Positions 35,390 to 45,524 of a DNA stretch of 64,000 nucleotides are shown piece by piece. The stretch is from the NCBI GenBank assembly GCA_009829735.1, contig CM020619.1:10344375-10408374 (forward strand). Reading direction: 5' to 3'. This DNA comes from Pyropia yezoensis (Eukaryota; Rhodophyta; Bangiophyceae; Bangiales; Bangiaceae). The translations under genes were made by a program, and so were the position numbers. The notes below the pieces were generated by a model that ran no database searches, had not been told where the DNA came from, and was given only the letters and a program-made list of their open reading frames with translations. Position 1 is the first letter of the stretch. Each line of letters opens with the position of its first letter.

Positions 35390-36394
35390 GGTCTTCGCGT
35401 GATGTTGCAGTACGTTGCAGTGGAAAATTGTGAAATACAACGCCATGCAGTGTGTGTGATTGAGTTGCATGTGGTTCCGGTCGCCGACGATGTTGAGGGT
35501 TGATATGGCCGTCAGCGTCTGATCCGCCGCACTGGACGGGGAGGAGACGCGACCATCAGCCGCATTCGACATTTCCTCCAAGGCGCTCAGGACGTCCTTA
35601 AAGCCCACTGTGAACGTCGTCCCCATCGTGTGCACAGCCTGCGCTAAGCGCTCTTGGCTGCGACTAATCACCGCAACCTTGACGAGCACGTCGCGCACCG
35701 AGTCCACCAGGTCGTCAACGCTCGTTGCGACTGCAATGAGCTGCACACGCAGCGGCTGCAGACCAGCGCCGACCACGTCAGACAGCGTAGATGCCGTTCC
35801 GCGACGCGCAACAGAAGGAGCGCCAGCGGTGGCAGGACTGGGGGAGAGGGGAGGACGGGCTGGGCTCACGCCCCCTGAAGGAGAAGAGGGGGGCGTATCC
35901 GACATCATCGGACGGACGATAATTGGGCGTGCCGCCCCACCAGAAACTTGGCGCAGCATCTGGCATCCTCCAGCAAGAGCCGAGCCCCCAGCAGGGCTAC
36001 ACGGCGCCTCTTCGGCATCCTGGGAAGAGCGCGTTTGCGAGGACACGCCCGGCTCCGCGCCGTTCGCCGCCGGCGCCTCCGGGACAACTTTAGTGCTGCC
36101 ACTTGTGCTAGGGGTGGGCGGCGTGCTCATGGGACAAGCAGGGGCAGGCATTCCAAAGCCTGTGTCCGCAGGAGAAGGAGATACAGCATGCATACCAGCC
36201 GTGTTTGCGGGAGCGTCGGCAGGAACGGTGGCAGCAGAGGCCGTTCCAGAACCGGGAGCGAGCAGGGAGGGCGCGACAGGAGGGCCGCGAGGATGAGACC
36301 TAGGGCTGCCATCCCGCGGTGACGCGCGGCGACGCTGCGCAGCACTCGCCTTCGGGCGCGCCGGATTGGCAGGGCGCTTGGGAGCGCGAGGCAT
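35381..36394 (-). CDS. Uncharacterised Pro/Ser/Ala-rich protein with helical C-terminus
   Basis: The start is taken at the ATG at 36394 (MPRAPKRPANPARPKASAAQ), giving 337 residues. The N-terminus is basic, followed by a long disordered Pro/Ser/Ala region. A helical segment with heptad-like character follows (LIAVATSVDDLVDSVRDVLV, ISRSQERLAQAVHTMGTTFT, FKDVLSALEEMSNA), which may be a coiled coil. The last 45 or so residues run into the 22-bp and 21-bp repeats and may be untranslated or a different exon. This architecture, a disordered tail plus coiled coil, is common in element-encoded accessory proteins, but I recognise no family. The frame is open for another 77 codons upstream of the ATG. 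Confidence 0.45.
   Translation of the reverse strand: MPRAPKRPANPARPKASAAQRRRASPRDGSPRSHPRGPPVAPSLLAPGSGTASAATVPADAPANTAGMHAVSPSPADTGFGMPAPACPMSTPPTPSTSGSTKVVPEAPAANGAEPGVSSQTRSSQDAEEAPCSPAGGSALAGGCQMLRQVSGGAARPIIVRPMMSDTPPSSPSGGVSPARPPLSPSPATAGAPSVARRGTASTLSDVVGAGLQPLRVQLIAVATSVDDLVDSVRDVLVKVAVISRSQERLAQAVHTMGTTFTVGFKDVLSALEEMSNAADGRVSSPSSAADQTLTAISTLNIVGDRNHMQLNHTHCMALYFTIFHCNVLQHHAKTVH
35471..35492 (-). repeat. 22-bp inverted repeat, copy 2
   Basis: Reverse-complement partner of 31954-31975 with one mismatch. Both copies are followed, outward, by sequence containing TGTATTTCAC. Confidence 0.6.
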
Positions 36395-38638
36395 GCCTGG
36401 GGAGGACGTACGATGTGACACACAGGCAAGACCAGACGAGCTAAGAAGTGCAGATCGTTCGTGGACGAAGAAGGGGACATGGAAAGACAAAGTCAGAACC
36501 ATGCGGAGGCGGCAATCATGGGACACAGCGCAGCTCAGTCGCCCGATGCTCCACTCCCGCAAAAAAGTCATCTTCATGCTCTCAATCCTCAGAAAGAATG
36601 CACATACCTGCAACCGCGATGGCACAGCACAAAGAGTGGAGAAGAGTACACAAGGTGGTCAGTGTTGGGAGAGAGGAGCTTGGTTGTTGACGAGAGAGCT
36701 TGCGAGTTGCCGCAGCGTGCATGCGCTCGCAACAGGTCTCCTGCTTGCCTTCTTATAGGCCGGTGTGTGCACCTCTCAGAGCTCGCATGGCGCCGCAAGA
36801 GGCTCTGCGCCAGCAGCCCCACAGCAAGCAACCAAGCTCCTTTGCGCACGCTGTCCGCCTCTGCACGACAGGGGTGCCAACGCGCAACCTGTGGCGGCCA
36901 GTCGAGGGAGAAAAAAATCTGGAGAGCGACAGCCACAAGCACGGCGCTGCACACATGGACGAGGGCCCTGTCGCTGAGTGGGTGTAGCGTCAGTGGCAGC
37001 CAGGAGACGGCACGGAAGATTGCGAAAAAGAACCTCAACGGCTCGTCGCCGCACAGCCTCTCATCACACAGCCTCTCATCGACAGCCTCTCATCACGTGC
37101 CCCTTAGTGAAGTCCTCTCCAGCGCAAGCACACAAGAAGGTTGCTCTCGCGTTGATGATGACTCGAATACGGCACGGACAACAGCAAAACGACAACCGGT
37201 GCCCATCATGGCAGAAGCACAGAAGCACGGGAGAGAGCCCCGGAACGCCGTGCGCTGCAGTCCGCATTGGCGGCGCCTGCAGGTTGGCGCTCGTAGAGAA
37301 GCAGGGACCGTTGGGGAGGTTGCCGCAGGTAGGGGTCGGTCGCGACTCGGCTGCAAGACCATCAGGCGCACAGCACGCCCGCGGTATTGACCAGCGACTT
37401 GGCCGGTGCGGGCGTGGTTGCTCCCCACGTGGTGAGCAGCGCGCTCGCTGGCCCCGCACGAGAAGCGAGCAGCGCGTAAAGGCCAAGACAGCGCATCGAT
37501 CGAGCGCACCTCACGATGCCCGATCGAAATGAGCGCCGAAATGATGTTGACAAATGCACAGGGCGAGGGCCTGACAGACCCATAGCCAGGCCTCGATTGG
37601 TGCGGAAAGGTAGTTACTGGCTTTTTGAGACGCACTTACGGCGGTTTTCGCCAACATGGACTCAGTCTGCCGACGATCGTTTTCGAATTCGGCGACAGGA
37701 GTTGTAAGGAGCTCGATGGGGGTCGCAGGCGTCACAGCCAAGCTCATAGCGGAGCGTGGCAGGTCGCCGCACGATCACCTTAGTCGCGTGACGGCTCGAA
37801 GGCCGAGCTTGCCAGCTTCTGTCTCCCATGCATCTGCCCAAGTTCTCGAGACTGCCGCCAAACATGCGCTGTCATGAGGGCCATCCGATGCAAGGCGGCC
37901 TGAACGCAGGCTTGGACGCGCCGGAGAAGGGCAATGAATCACTTCTACACAAGGCGCAAGAGTTTCGTGCTGCTGTTCGCTGGCTCATCTGGCTTCCGTA
38001 CGCTTTGGGGGGTGCCGAAGTTATCCCATGGTAACAGCGCGCCAGGGGAACGTTATTCCTGTTCTGGCACTTGGAATCTGCTGGGGTCGGCGCCGAGGGA
38101 GCCCCGGCAGGAGGGGGTGACCCGTGCAGCAATGTTACTGCAATGTGTGGTGTACGCGGCCCCAATGACGGCGTGATTGACCGATGTGCCCGGAGCGTGT
38201 TTCCGCACATAGGACTGGGCCGTTGCTGCAGAGGTGCTCCTGGGTTCGGCGAGATTCAGAGGTGCTGCTGGCCAGGCGCACTTGGCCTGACGTCTTCGTA
38301 TCTCTCTTTCAACCGCGGTCCTCAAACTTGCACTTTTTGTTGACCTGCGCAGCCCGTCACAAAGTTTTGCGTTTGAGACACCAGGCCGCAGGTTGCGGCT
38401 AGCTTTGGAGGGGCGCACGCCAGAGTCTCCAGGCCGTGAGCCTCATTGGCTGCTACCTGCTGGCTTCCTGCGCTATCTGCAACTACCAGGTCGCGTCGGA
38501 GACAGGTGAAGGTGGTGGCAGGAGCGCTGCGTACAGCCCCTGGGCCGCCACCGGCCCCCCCTCCTCCCTTGCTGCGTCGTCACGACCCCCTCTTGCTTCC
38601 CCGCGCGCTGTTTTCGTTCCCCTCCTTCGTTCCCCGCC
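36395..38638. other. Mostly non-coding region upstream of the transposase gene
   Basis: Contains the single exon candidate listed at 37640-37747. Other frames, including a plus-strand one at 36461-37390, lack domain or composition support. The segment just before 38639 is pyrimidine-rich (CCCCTCCTTCGTTCCCCGCC) and leads into the transposase ATG. Confidence 0.35.
37640..37747 (-). CDS. Candidate first coding exon of an unknown gene
   Basis: The ATG at 37747 opens 36 codons (MSLAVTPATPIELLTTPVAE, then FENDRRQTESMLAKTA) with protein-like composition. They end exactly on a codon boundary at a consensus donor GTAAGT (37639 downward). The downstream exon was not identified; acceptor-like CAGs occur near 37570 and 37280. 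No family recognised. Confidence 0.3.
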
Positions 38639-41600
38639 ATGTCCGATGTGCCATTATCCCGAGCAGAGCTGCAGTGCCGTATTTGTGGGCGTCGTCCGTT
38701 CTCCAGGCCAACGTTGCGGAGGCATCAACTGACGGCCCATCGAGGCGACACTGGGAGCGCTCCTCGATCTACCGCTGCAAGTCATCGCAGTCGGCCGGAG
38801 GACGTGGATGGGCGGCGGAACTGCGCGACAGCAGCTCCTTCTGGGGTATCACTTGCAGCTGGAAGTGGAAGTGGCGGTGGTGACGCGGCGCTGCACGGGG
38901 ACGATGCAGAGATAGCAGCGATACTGCAGGCTAACGAGCAGCCTGTGCCGGCAGCAGCTCAAGGCCGCAAGCGTTCACGCCCGCCCACGCACGCTCAAGA
39001 GGAGAGGACCTTCCCATCCATTTGCACCAGGGTACTTGGTGTGTATGAGCGCTATGGTGACACGGGGAGGAGCTTGCCGCTTGCCCGCCGGCGCGCCCAT
39101 AGCAAGGCAGGTCAGTTCAACATTCGCCGGCTGCGCGCCTTCGAGTCCTTCATCTTCAAGACGGGAGGCTGCCGGATGTCGGCAGAGGGCGCCAACGATG
39201 TCTGGAACCTCTTTGACGAGTGGGAGTCTGATGGGCCCTGTCCAGGTGGCAGGGCAAGGAAGCTGAGGGAGTACTTCCCGAACCCCCATGCGATGCGGCA
39301 AGCGCTCGCTGACGACATTGACGAGGCTGTGGACTCCGACGCGTGGTACTCATGCAATCTGACGGAGCTCGACGAGACGTACGAGGCTTACTACCGCGCT
39401 GCATTGCCCGAAATCGTGTCCGCCTTGTTGGGGGCGCCTAAGGTCCGATATTGGGCAAAGGGGGACGAGAACGAGGGACCATCGGACTGTCGGGAGACTC
39501 CGTTTGATGGGGATGCTTTCCGGCTGTGTGAGGAGCAGGTCCTCCGAGAGCACGGGCCCGACGCTTTTGTCGTCGGCCTCTACGATTACAGCGACAGCTG
39601 CGTTATGTCTGGATCAGGTGGTACGTGAAGTCCTGTTCTTATTGGCGTCTTCGCCCGCCGTGCTTTTCTTTGTACACGAGCATGTGAGTGACTGTGTGCC
39701 CCGTTTCCGTTCCTGAAGAGCCGATCGCTTTGCTCTCCCTGCTGTCTTTGCCTTCCATTGAGTGCTTGAACGAGCAGCTTACAAGCTGTATCCCATCAGA
39801 ACGAGAGTCGTCAACGCCCTTACCGAGGAAGAAGAATGGATCACCCTCGCGTACGTGCCCCAGGTAAGCACGGAGAAGGGGTCGGCGGGCATGGAGCGGT
39901 CGAGATTGAGGAGGATGGCCATACTGCAGCGCGTTCTCTACCTCGCGTTCCGGTCAACCATACGCGCAAGTCACAACGGCGCGTGCATTTCTGCAGGACC
40001 ACGCGGACAGCTGCTGGCGTTCCCTCGAATCATTCTTTACCTCTGCGATCAGCCCGAAGAGCGACAGGTGCTGTGTTTCAAACCTGGGATGTGCCACCGT
40101 CCGTGCACAATGTGTGAGGTCGCGGTGTCGGACTTGGGCGTTGAAGCAGCTCTGCGCGCAAGGAGGCGCTGCGCTGTCTCCGTCGTGGAGCGGCAGCTGG
40201 AGGCGCACGGACATCTTACTCAGGGGCGCGAGAAACGGCGGCGGCTCAAGATTGAAGGGGAGTGGAGCTTCAACAGTCAACCGCCGGCTGTAGCTGCCAT
40301 GGCGGGGCTGTGCACCCCACCGTTTCTGCTTTGCAACATTGTCGCCATAGACGTCCTTCACGTACGTTTGCTGCTTTGCCCCTCGAGATTCCTCTCTCTT
40401 ATTTCTCTAGTTGCTTTAGACTGCTTTGAGGCTGCTGCTTGCGGCACTGACACCGGTGCTTCCCATGCGCTCCTTGCGCTTGCGTTGCTGGGCATGCGAT
40501 GACCAATTGGGCCTGCAGGTGTTGGACTTGGGCATCACCCGTGACTTGGTGAAGCGACTCGTGCAGGTGCTTCCGTCCATGTGCGCCGGTGACCACCCGG
40601 TTTGTGGATCCTTTTCGGCTACATACGCGGAAGCGTACAGGCGGCTTTTGGACTTGGGACGCCGCTGCAAAGCGTCGAGAGTGAAGCCAGGGTAAGCCTG
40701 TCCGCTTCTTTTCGTGTGCTCGTCTTTTGTGTTCACGTTCTGATGCTCTCTGGACAACAGCACCACCGCAACGAGTACCGAGGTGGTCTAATGGATAACT
40801 GACGATCCATGCATCGCGTTCTCCGCTCCTCTCCATTTCCCTGTGCGCTCCATGGCGAGCTGCGTGCAGATACTTCATCACCGAGGACGAGACCCAGGCT
40901 ACGTACACTGGCAGAGAGCAGCGGTTCGGGACGTGGATATTGCCGTTCTTAGTCGCTGGCCTGTTTGGTCCTGGCAAGTCTACGAAGGGAACTGACTCGG
41001 GGGTCTCTCAAGAGGACGCAGACGACGGTGGGGACGCAGCGAGCCGGCTCATCAACTCGTTGGGCAACCAGAATGACTCACCAAACGTCGCAGAGAATGG
41101 GGATGGTGATTCTACGTCTCCCGCAAGCGGCAAGAGCAGCGGCGCCACACGCAAGAAGCACAAGTTCGACAACGACGCCTACCGTGCAGCGTTCTCTGAT
41201 ACACCCCTGCACGCAGCAGTGACAGCCATGTTTGCGGAATACGCGCTGCTGGTGGGGCGGCTGACCAGACGGGTAGGAGTCGCTGCGGGTCAGCCTATGA
41301 CTCTGTCTGAGTGTGCTTCACTTGCGCAGCAGGCACAGGACTTCATCTTTGGCTATGTCAACCCCATTTTGGGGCACGTCAAGACAACCAAGATCCACCG
41401 CCTGCTGTGCCATGTGCTGGACTCCGTGAGGTACCATGGGAAGCTCATGAACGCCAACACCAGCTCGAAGGAGATGGGCCACAAGGACGACAAGAAGCAC
41501 TACGCACGAACCAACAAGCGGGCAGGGTACACGAGGCAGCTCGTACGGCACGCTCACGGAACGCGGAAGGTGCTGCGTCGGAACGCAGCAGCGAGGCTTG

Positions 41601-42283
41601 AGGAAGATCGCGCTGCCAGGGTTGACGGCGGCTATGTAGCGGACAGCGAGAGAGAAGTTGCACCGTTGCGTCGGGCACGCAGAGCACACCTGCGCATTGA
41701 TCGAGTTGGTCATCTTGCGGCGACGCCAGGGCTGTCAACGTTGCCAGCCGTGCTTGGCATCCCTGCGTCACAACGCGTGGCTGTGCCTGCCCATATTTTC
41801 TTTCGAGCGCAGCTTCCCTGTGGCTAAAGACGCCAGGTGGTGCGCGCTTCGCCGTCCTTCCATGACAAGCAGTGGTATGACCACGTTGAGTACCGGCCAC
41901 CCGGCACGGAGGCGGGTCGGGATGTGCAGTATGGTCAAGTCCGTCTGATTGTGCGCACTCATGACGACGTGGACCGGCTCGTCTTGGCAGACATGGAGCG
42001 CGTGGAGGGTGCTGATGAATGCCCACTGTCTGCTCGCAGCTGCACACAACTGAAGTGGTCCACAAGTGCAAATGGCCATGCCGGTGACGATGATCGACAA
42101 GTGAAGCTGCGCGCTATATCTGTTACAGATGTTATGCGTGTAGTGCACATTGTTGCAGACTGCGCGGACATGGGCCGCCGAGAGACGATTGGAGTCGCGC
42201 CGCCTTCGTTCGGCTCGAATACCAAGCGCCTGTGGAGCATGCGCTATCTTCTTAATGCTTTCCATCCGGACACAGAGCAATAA
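38639..42283 (+). CDS. Plavaka/KDZ-like DNA transposase, five exons
   Basis: Exons are inferred at 38639-39620, 39778-40361, 40519-40691, 40870-41635 and 41837-42283. Every junction is GT-AG, phases match, and the sum is 983 codons plus stop. Domains in order: C2H2 zinc finger (C13, C16, H29, H34); a basic linker; an RNase H-like start GLYDYSDSCVMSGSG (D316/D319) continuing AYKLYPIRTRVVNA; CFKPGMCHRPCTMCE, possibly metal-binding; IDVLH|VLDLGITRDLV; then TKIHRLLCHVLDSVRYHG followed by NANTSSKEMGHKDDKKHYAR with TN after it (H756, E781, H784). That last block matches the K-x-H...(N)T-x-x-x-E-x-x-HK...K-x-x-Y-x-x-TN signature of Plavaka transposases. The C-terminus has SPSFHDKQWYDHV and a YGQV block. 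Transposases of this class cut and paste DNA. The last intron contains an in-frame stop, so its donor (GTAGCG at 41636) is the least certain call. Intact motifs suggest recent activity. Confidence 0.75.
39621..39777 (+). other. Transposase intron 1
   Basis: 157 bp, donor GTACGT, acceptor GAGCAG. Joins SGSG to AYKLYP and removes the in-frame TGA just after the donor. Confidence 0.7.
40362..40518 (+). other. Transposase intron 2
   Basis: 157 bp, donor GTACGT, acceptor CTGCAG, phase 0. Joins IDVLH to VLDLG across different frames. Confidence 0.75.
40692..40869 (+). other. Transposase intron 3
   Basis: 178 bp, donor GTAAGC, acceptor GTGCAG. Joins RVKPG to YFITEDETQATY. Confidence 0.7.
41636..41836 (+). 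other. Transposase intron 4 (donor tentative)
   Basis: 201 bp if the donor is GTAGCG at 41636. The acceptor CGCCAG at 41831-41836 is followed by the conserved SFHD segment. An in-frame TAA at 41825-41827 requires a break here. Confidence 0.5.
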
Positions 42284-42284
42284 A
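42279..42284 (+). terminator. AATAAA polyadenylation signal overlapping the transposase stop codon
   Basis: AATAAA spans 42279-42284 and contains the TAA stop at 42281-42283, so the 3' untranslated region would be very short. Confidence 0.45.
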
Positions 42285-42359
42285 CTCTTGACTGTCCAAA
42301 GTGACGCAAAGTGACAGCGCGCATGTAAGCGGCCGCTACCGCCGCCGCCGCCACCAGCA

Positions 42360-42640
42360 TCAGCACCACAGCCCGCCAACGCCGCCCAAGCCCCTGCCCC
42401 TTCCGCAATGCCTCTCACCCCCCCTGCCTGGCACGCTTTGTTCCTGCGCAGCAAAGACCGTCGCCACTTCCGCTGCCAGCTGATAACAGTGACGCTCTGC
42501 GACGGTGGCGGGGGCAGCAACCAGCTCCTTATCCTGCTCCAGGACCACAATGTCGGCCAGAGGATTGCACTGGGGATCAAGCTGCCCTCCGTTCTGTACC
42601 GCGGCAGGATGACTCAGGTGAAGAGGCCCTGCTCCCCCCC
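42360..42640 (-). pseudogene. Coding-like fragment, unknown protein
   Basis: On the minus strand the frame reads HLSHPAAVQNGGQLDPQ, then CNPLADIVVLEQDKELVAAP, then ERHCYQLAAEVATVFAAQEQ. Its balanced composition and amphipathic pattern suggest real coding ancestry. No start, stop context or family could be set. It is convergent with the transposase gene and could be the 3' exon of the Ala-rich frame upstream of it on the same strand. Confidence 0.3.
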
Positions 42641-42733
42641 TTCCGCATCCGACCTTGTTAAGAGGGGCATCCGCTAGAACTTATGCCCCTATCGCCCTTT
42701 GCTCACCGTACCTTTCCCTGTCACCGCTGCCGC

Positions 42734-43354
42734 CTAGCTCGCCACCGTAACTGTCGTGACCGCGACGGTTGCCCCCACCGCCGCCGCTGCCGCCGCGACA
42801 ACAGCCGCCGCCGCCGCCATCTCCGTCACTGTGGCGGACGCGTCTGCTGCCTCATGGTGCGCCACTGCCGGAGGGTCATTTGGCCTCTCAACCGGGGGGC
42901 CTTGCGGATCCTCGTCGGGCGCGTCTCTCGTCACAGCGTTGGGTACGTCCGCTGCGGCAGGCGCATAGACACGTGCCGACCCATCTGGCGCGGGCGTCGG
43001 CTACGCGGCGGAGGCGCCGGCCACCTTGGCACCGGACCATGACGAGGTCACCCCTCCAACGAGCGTTCCCGGCCAAGCGGCGGTCGCCTCATCCCCGCCG
43101 CTGTGCGTCACACCGTCGCCGTCGCCGCCGCCCTCCCCGCCGCCGCAGCCACCACCGCCGCTGCCGCCGCCGTCGCCGCCTCCGCAGCGGGGGCGGACGC
43201 GTCCGCTGCCACATGGGGCGGACTGAGCTTGCTTGTCAGATGCACGCGATGCAGCTTGACACACACGAGCATGGGGGCGGATGGCCAGGGAGCCGTCGCA
43301 CCCTCTGCCACCGCAGCCGTCGCAGTCACCTTCCCGTAAACTCAGTCGCCTCAC
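42734..43354 (-). pseudogene. Ala-rich duplicated reading frame with stop and frameshift
   Basis: Two related Ala-rich segments occur on the minus strand: HVAADASAPAAEAATAAAAA (about 43200-43130) and HEAADASATVTEMAAAAAVV (about 42860-42780). The second lies in a frame running from VTSSWSGAKVAGASAA through a TAG to PTPAPDGSARVYAPAAADVP and NAVTRDAPDEDPQGPPVERP. The single stop and the frame change between copies point to a decayed internally duplicated gene, or to introns. No function can be given. Confidence 0.3.
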
Positions 43355-44309
43355 TCACGGCACCCGCCGCTGCCGCCATGCTCGTCTGCCCAGTACGGCA
43401 CGCAGTGGCCGGCGGGCGCGACGGCGCTGCTACCCTGTGCGAGACGGAGCTTCAGGGGCTCCACGGGTGCAGCGCAGAAGTGGGCCGCACTTCGGCGTTG
43501 GCACTCGCCGCTGAGAGTGTCCGAAACAGACACTCAAGGAGTCTGGCCGCAAAAAACGCGAAGGCTTGCAGGCGTGGGCTCGCCCGTGACCTTGGTGTGT
43601 CGGATCAACGCACTTCAGAGTCACAGGACTGGGCAAGCGGCCAATGACGTCCTGTGTTTCAGGGCAGCGTCTTCTTACTTCACACCGCCATCTGCGAAGC
43701 CCATCGAGGTCGCTGACTCACAGAGCCGGCGAACTTCATCCCATTGATGGGTGAGATGGGCAAATTGGTGCATATCGAAACTCCCCGTCCCAGAGGGCTT
43801 GATACGGATCAGAGCCATTGATAGGCCTTGTTATGGGAGTCGATGGGGAAACAGTCTATTGTGACGATACCTATGGCTTGGCGTCCCTGCCCCCCGGCCG
43901 CCGCCGCCGTCGGCCGCCACCCCATCATCATCAAGGCGGCCGCCACCCCATCATCATCGGCGCCCCCACCCCCGCCTCACCCCACGCGCGCCGGCAGTGG
44001 GGTGCTTTCCGCCCACCCGCCCCCCCCCCTACACAAGCATGCTCGCGTAGCCCCCCCCCACCCCCCCCTCCCCTCCCACAGCGCGTGGGGTGGCCGCGGC
44101 CGCCAACGCGGCGGCGCAGCAGCAGGCCCCCCCCCCGCAGCAGGGGGAAGGAACCCCCCCCGGGCGGGGGGGCGCCGCCGCCCGCCCATCGACGCGGCTC
44201 TCACAGCCCAGGGTGGCGAGCGGGGCGGCCGGGAGCGGGGGGTTGCGCGGCCGGACGGCCGGCGCGCTGGCTACACCTGCACCCGCGGGGGGGGGGGGGG
44301 GAGAAGTTT
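43355..44309. other. Intergenic, no confident gene
   Basis: Mixed sequence followed by C/G-rich low complexity from about 43890 to 44300. A plus-strand frame through 43370-43647 has protein-like pieces (CETELQGLHGCSAEVGRTSA) but no support beyond that. Confidence 0.35.
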
Positions 44310-45066
44310 GTATGTACAGTACACTACAGTACCTACCCAATATTATTTGTCCACCCAAGACGGCCAATCCTGAGAATCTGTTGATGCTGCTTGGAACCGT
44401 CCTTCACGGTGCAGTAAACCCTGAAAGACTTGGCGCATGCCCCTCTGGCCGCCACCACCGCGAGCACGCCGCGAGCCATGTCCTGGCGAGGGTATAGGAC
44501 GACAACGCCAACACCTTCACGGTCCTTCGTACGGCGTAGAGGGGCACTGTAGGGAGGGAGGACCCCGCCAGAGGCTTGGTTCGCTCCCTAGTGAGTCTTT
44601 CCGCTGTTTCGGTCATGGCCGCGAAAGGGTGGTCGTTCTCCATCCGTTGAGGCCTTGGAGCTCTTGAGGGCTCACAGCCTTCGGAAGGCCTCTGGTCTCC
44701 TTGTGAGGCCTAGTATTGGGGCACCCGGCCCGTACCGTCCCGTGGGCAACCCTTCTCTGCTTTAGGGTCAAAGAGGAGGCGATGGCGCCATAGAACTTTC
44801 CGGTTGCGACCATCTTGTGCGTGGCTCCCACCTGCTGGGGGCTCAGAGGGGTTCTGACCTTTCTCCCCATGGCGCCTGTGAGACTCTACTCGCCCCAACG
44901 GCAAAGCTGCGAGCATTTTTCTGTAGCGCGCCACACAGCCGCTCAGCGACGAAGTCGACAGATGACCACAAGTCGGCACCACAGAGATCGTTTTTCCGAT
45001 TTGGTCACACGTCGAGCCGGGCGTGTCAAAGTGGACAAGTAATATTGGGTAGGTACTGTACATACA
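44310..45066. mobile_element. About 757-bp element with imperfect terminal inverted repeats
   Basis: The left end (44310-44354) reads GTATGTACAGTAC, a 10-bp extra ACTACAGTAC, then CTACCCAATATTATTTG. The right end (45031-45065) is its reverse complement with one base changed and without the extra 10 bp. The arms are about 35 bp. The interior has no intact transposase frame, so the element is non-autonomous. I could not define a target-site duplication. TATGTACA-like tips also occur at 9723, 24840 and 46205. Confidence 0.75.
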
Positions 45067-45109
45067 CGTCTCCTTTTTGTAGAGGTGCCGGTGGGGGGGC
45101 AGTGGCAAC

Positions 45110-45126
45110 AAAAAAAAAGAAAGAGC

Positions 45127-45158
<32 letters not shown>

Positions 45159-45225
45159 GAGGGCCACCACCGCGGCGACTGGCACCGAGGGGGGGGGGAG
45201 GGGAGGGGAGGGGAGGGGGCGCGCG
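45110..45225 (+). repeat. A-run, (GA)n and (GGGGA)n simple repeats
   Basis: An A run of about 18 is followed by GAGAGA and then GGGGA units between the two inverted-repeat elements. Confidence 0.7.
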
Positions 45226-45242
45226 CGCCCCCGGTATGCACG

Positions 45243-45519
45243 CCCAGTTAAGAGGGCCTGTTTGCGGTCATCCGGCTTTGTGCCCCCGTGAAGCAGAGTG
45301 AAGCACCGACGAAAGAGACATGAAAAAATGTGCATAAATAAGAGGAGCTCATAGCGCATCTTATGGTGTTTGGCACGGGTATTTATTTCCAGTCGGCCGG
45401 GCCTCAGGTGCCTGTTTTTGTCTCTCTTGCGTGGCCTTCCGCGTTCTCTCTGGGTGCTCCCGAGGTTTTTCACCCATGAGATGTTTGTATCTTCACCCAG
45501 GAGACCGCTCTTAACTGGG
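45243..45519. mobile_element. MITE-like element, about 277 bp
   Basis: CCCAGTTAAGAGGG at 45243 and, at the other end, the reverse complement of CCCAGTTAAGAGCG (45506-45519) form terminal repeats of about 14 bp with one mismatch. The interior is AT-richer than the flanks and has no coding capacity. Size and structure fit a miniature inverted-repeat element. Confidence 0.6.
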
Positions 45520-45524
45520 AGTAT

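Noticed and set aside
36461..37390. Plus-strand 309-codon frame antisense to the unknown gene's leader
   Set aside because: No domain, mixed composition, and it overlaps the opposite-strand gene start; treated as chance.
12110..42283. Link between the 2OG oxygenase-like gene and the transposase, as with TET/JBP genes carried by fungal KDZ elements
   Set aside because: The oxygenase lies 23 kb away among host genes, outside the composition shift, and its motifs are not TET/JBP-like.
30150..42300. CACTA-type terminal repeats for the transposase element (TCACTAAACGCC at 30157)
   Set aside because: No matching inverted partner was found downstream of the transposase, so element ends remain undefined.
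43818..44384. Plus-strand frame with His-rich stretch before the 44.3-kb element
   Set aside because: Low-complexity translation that runs into the element's terminal repeat.
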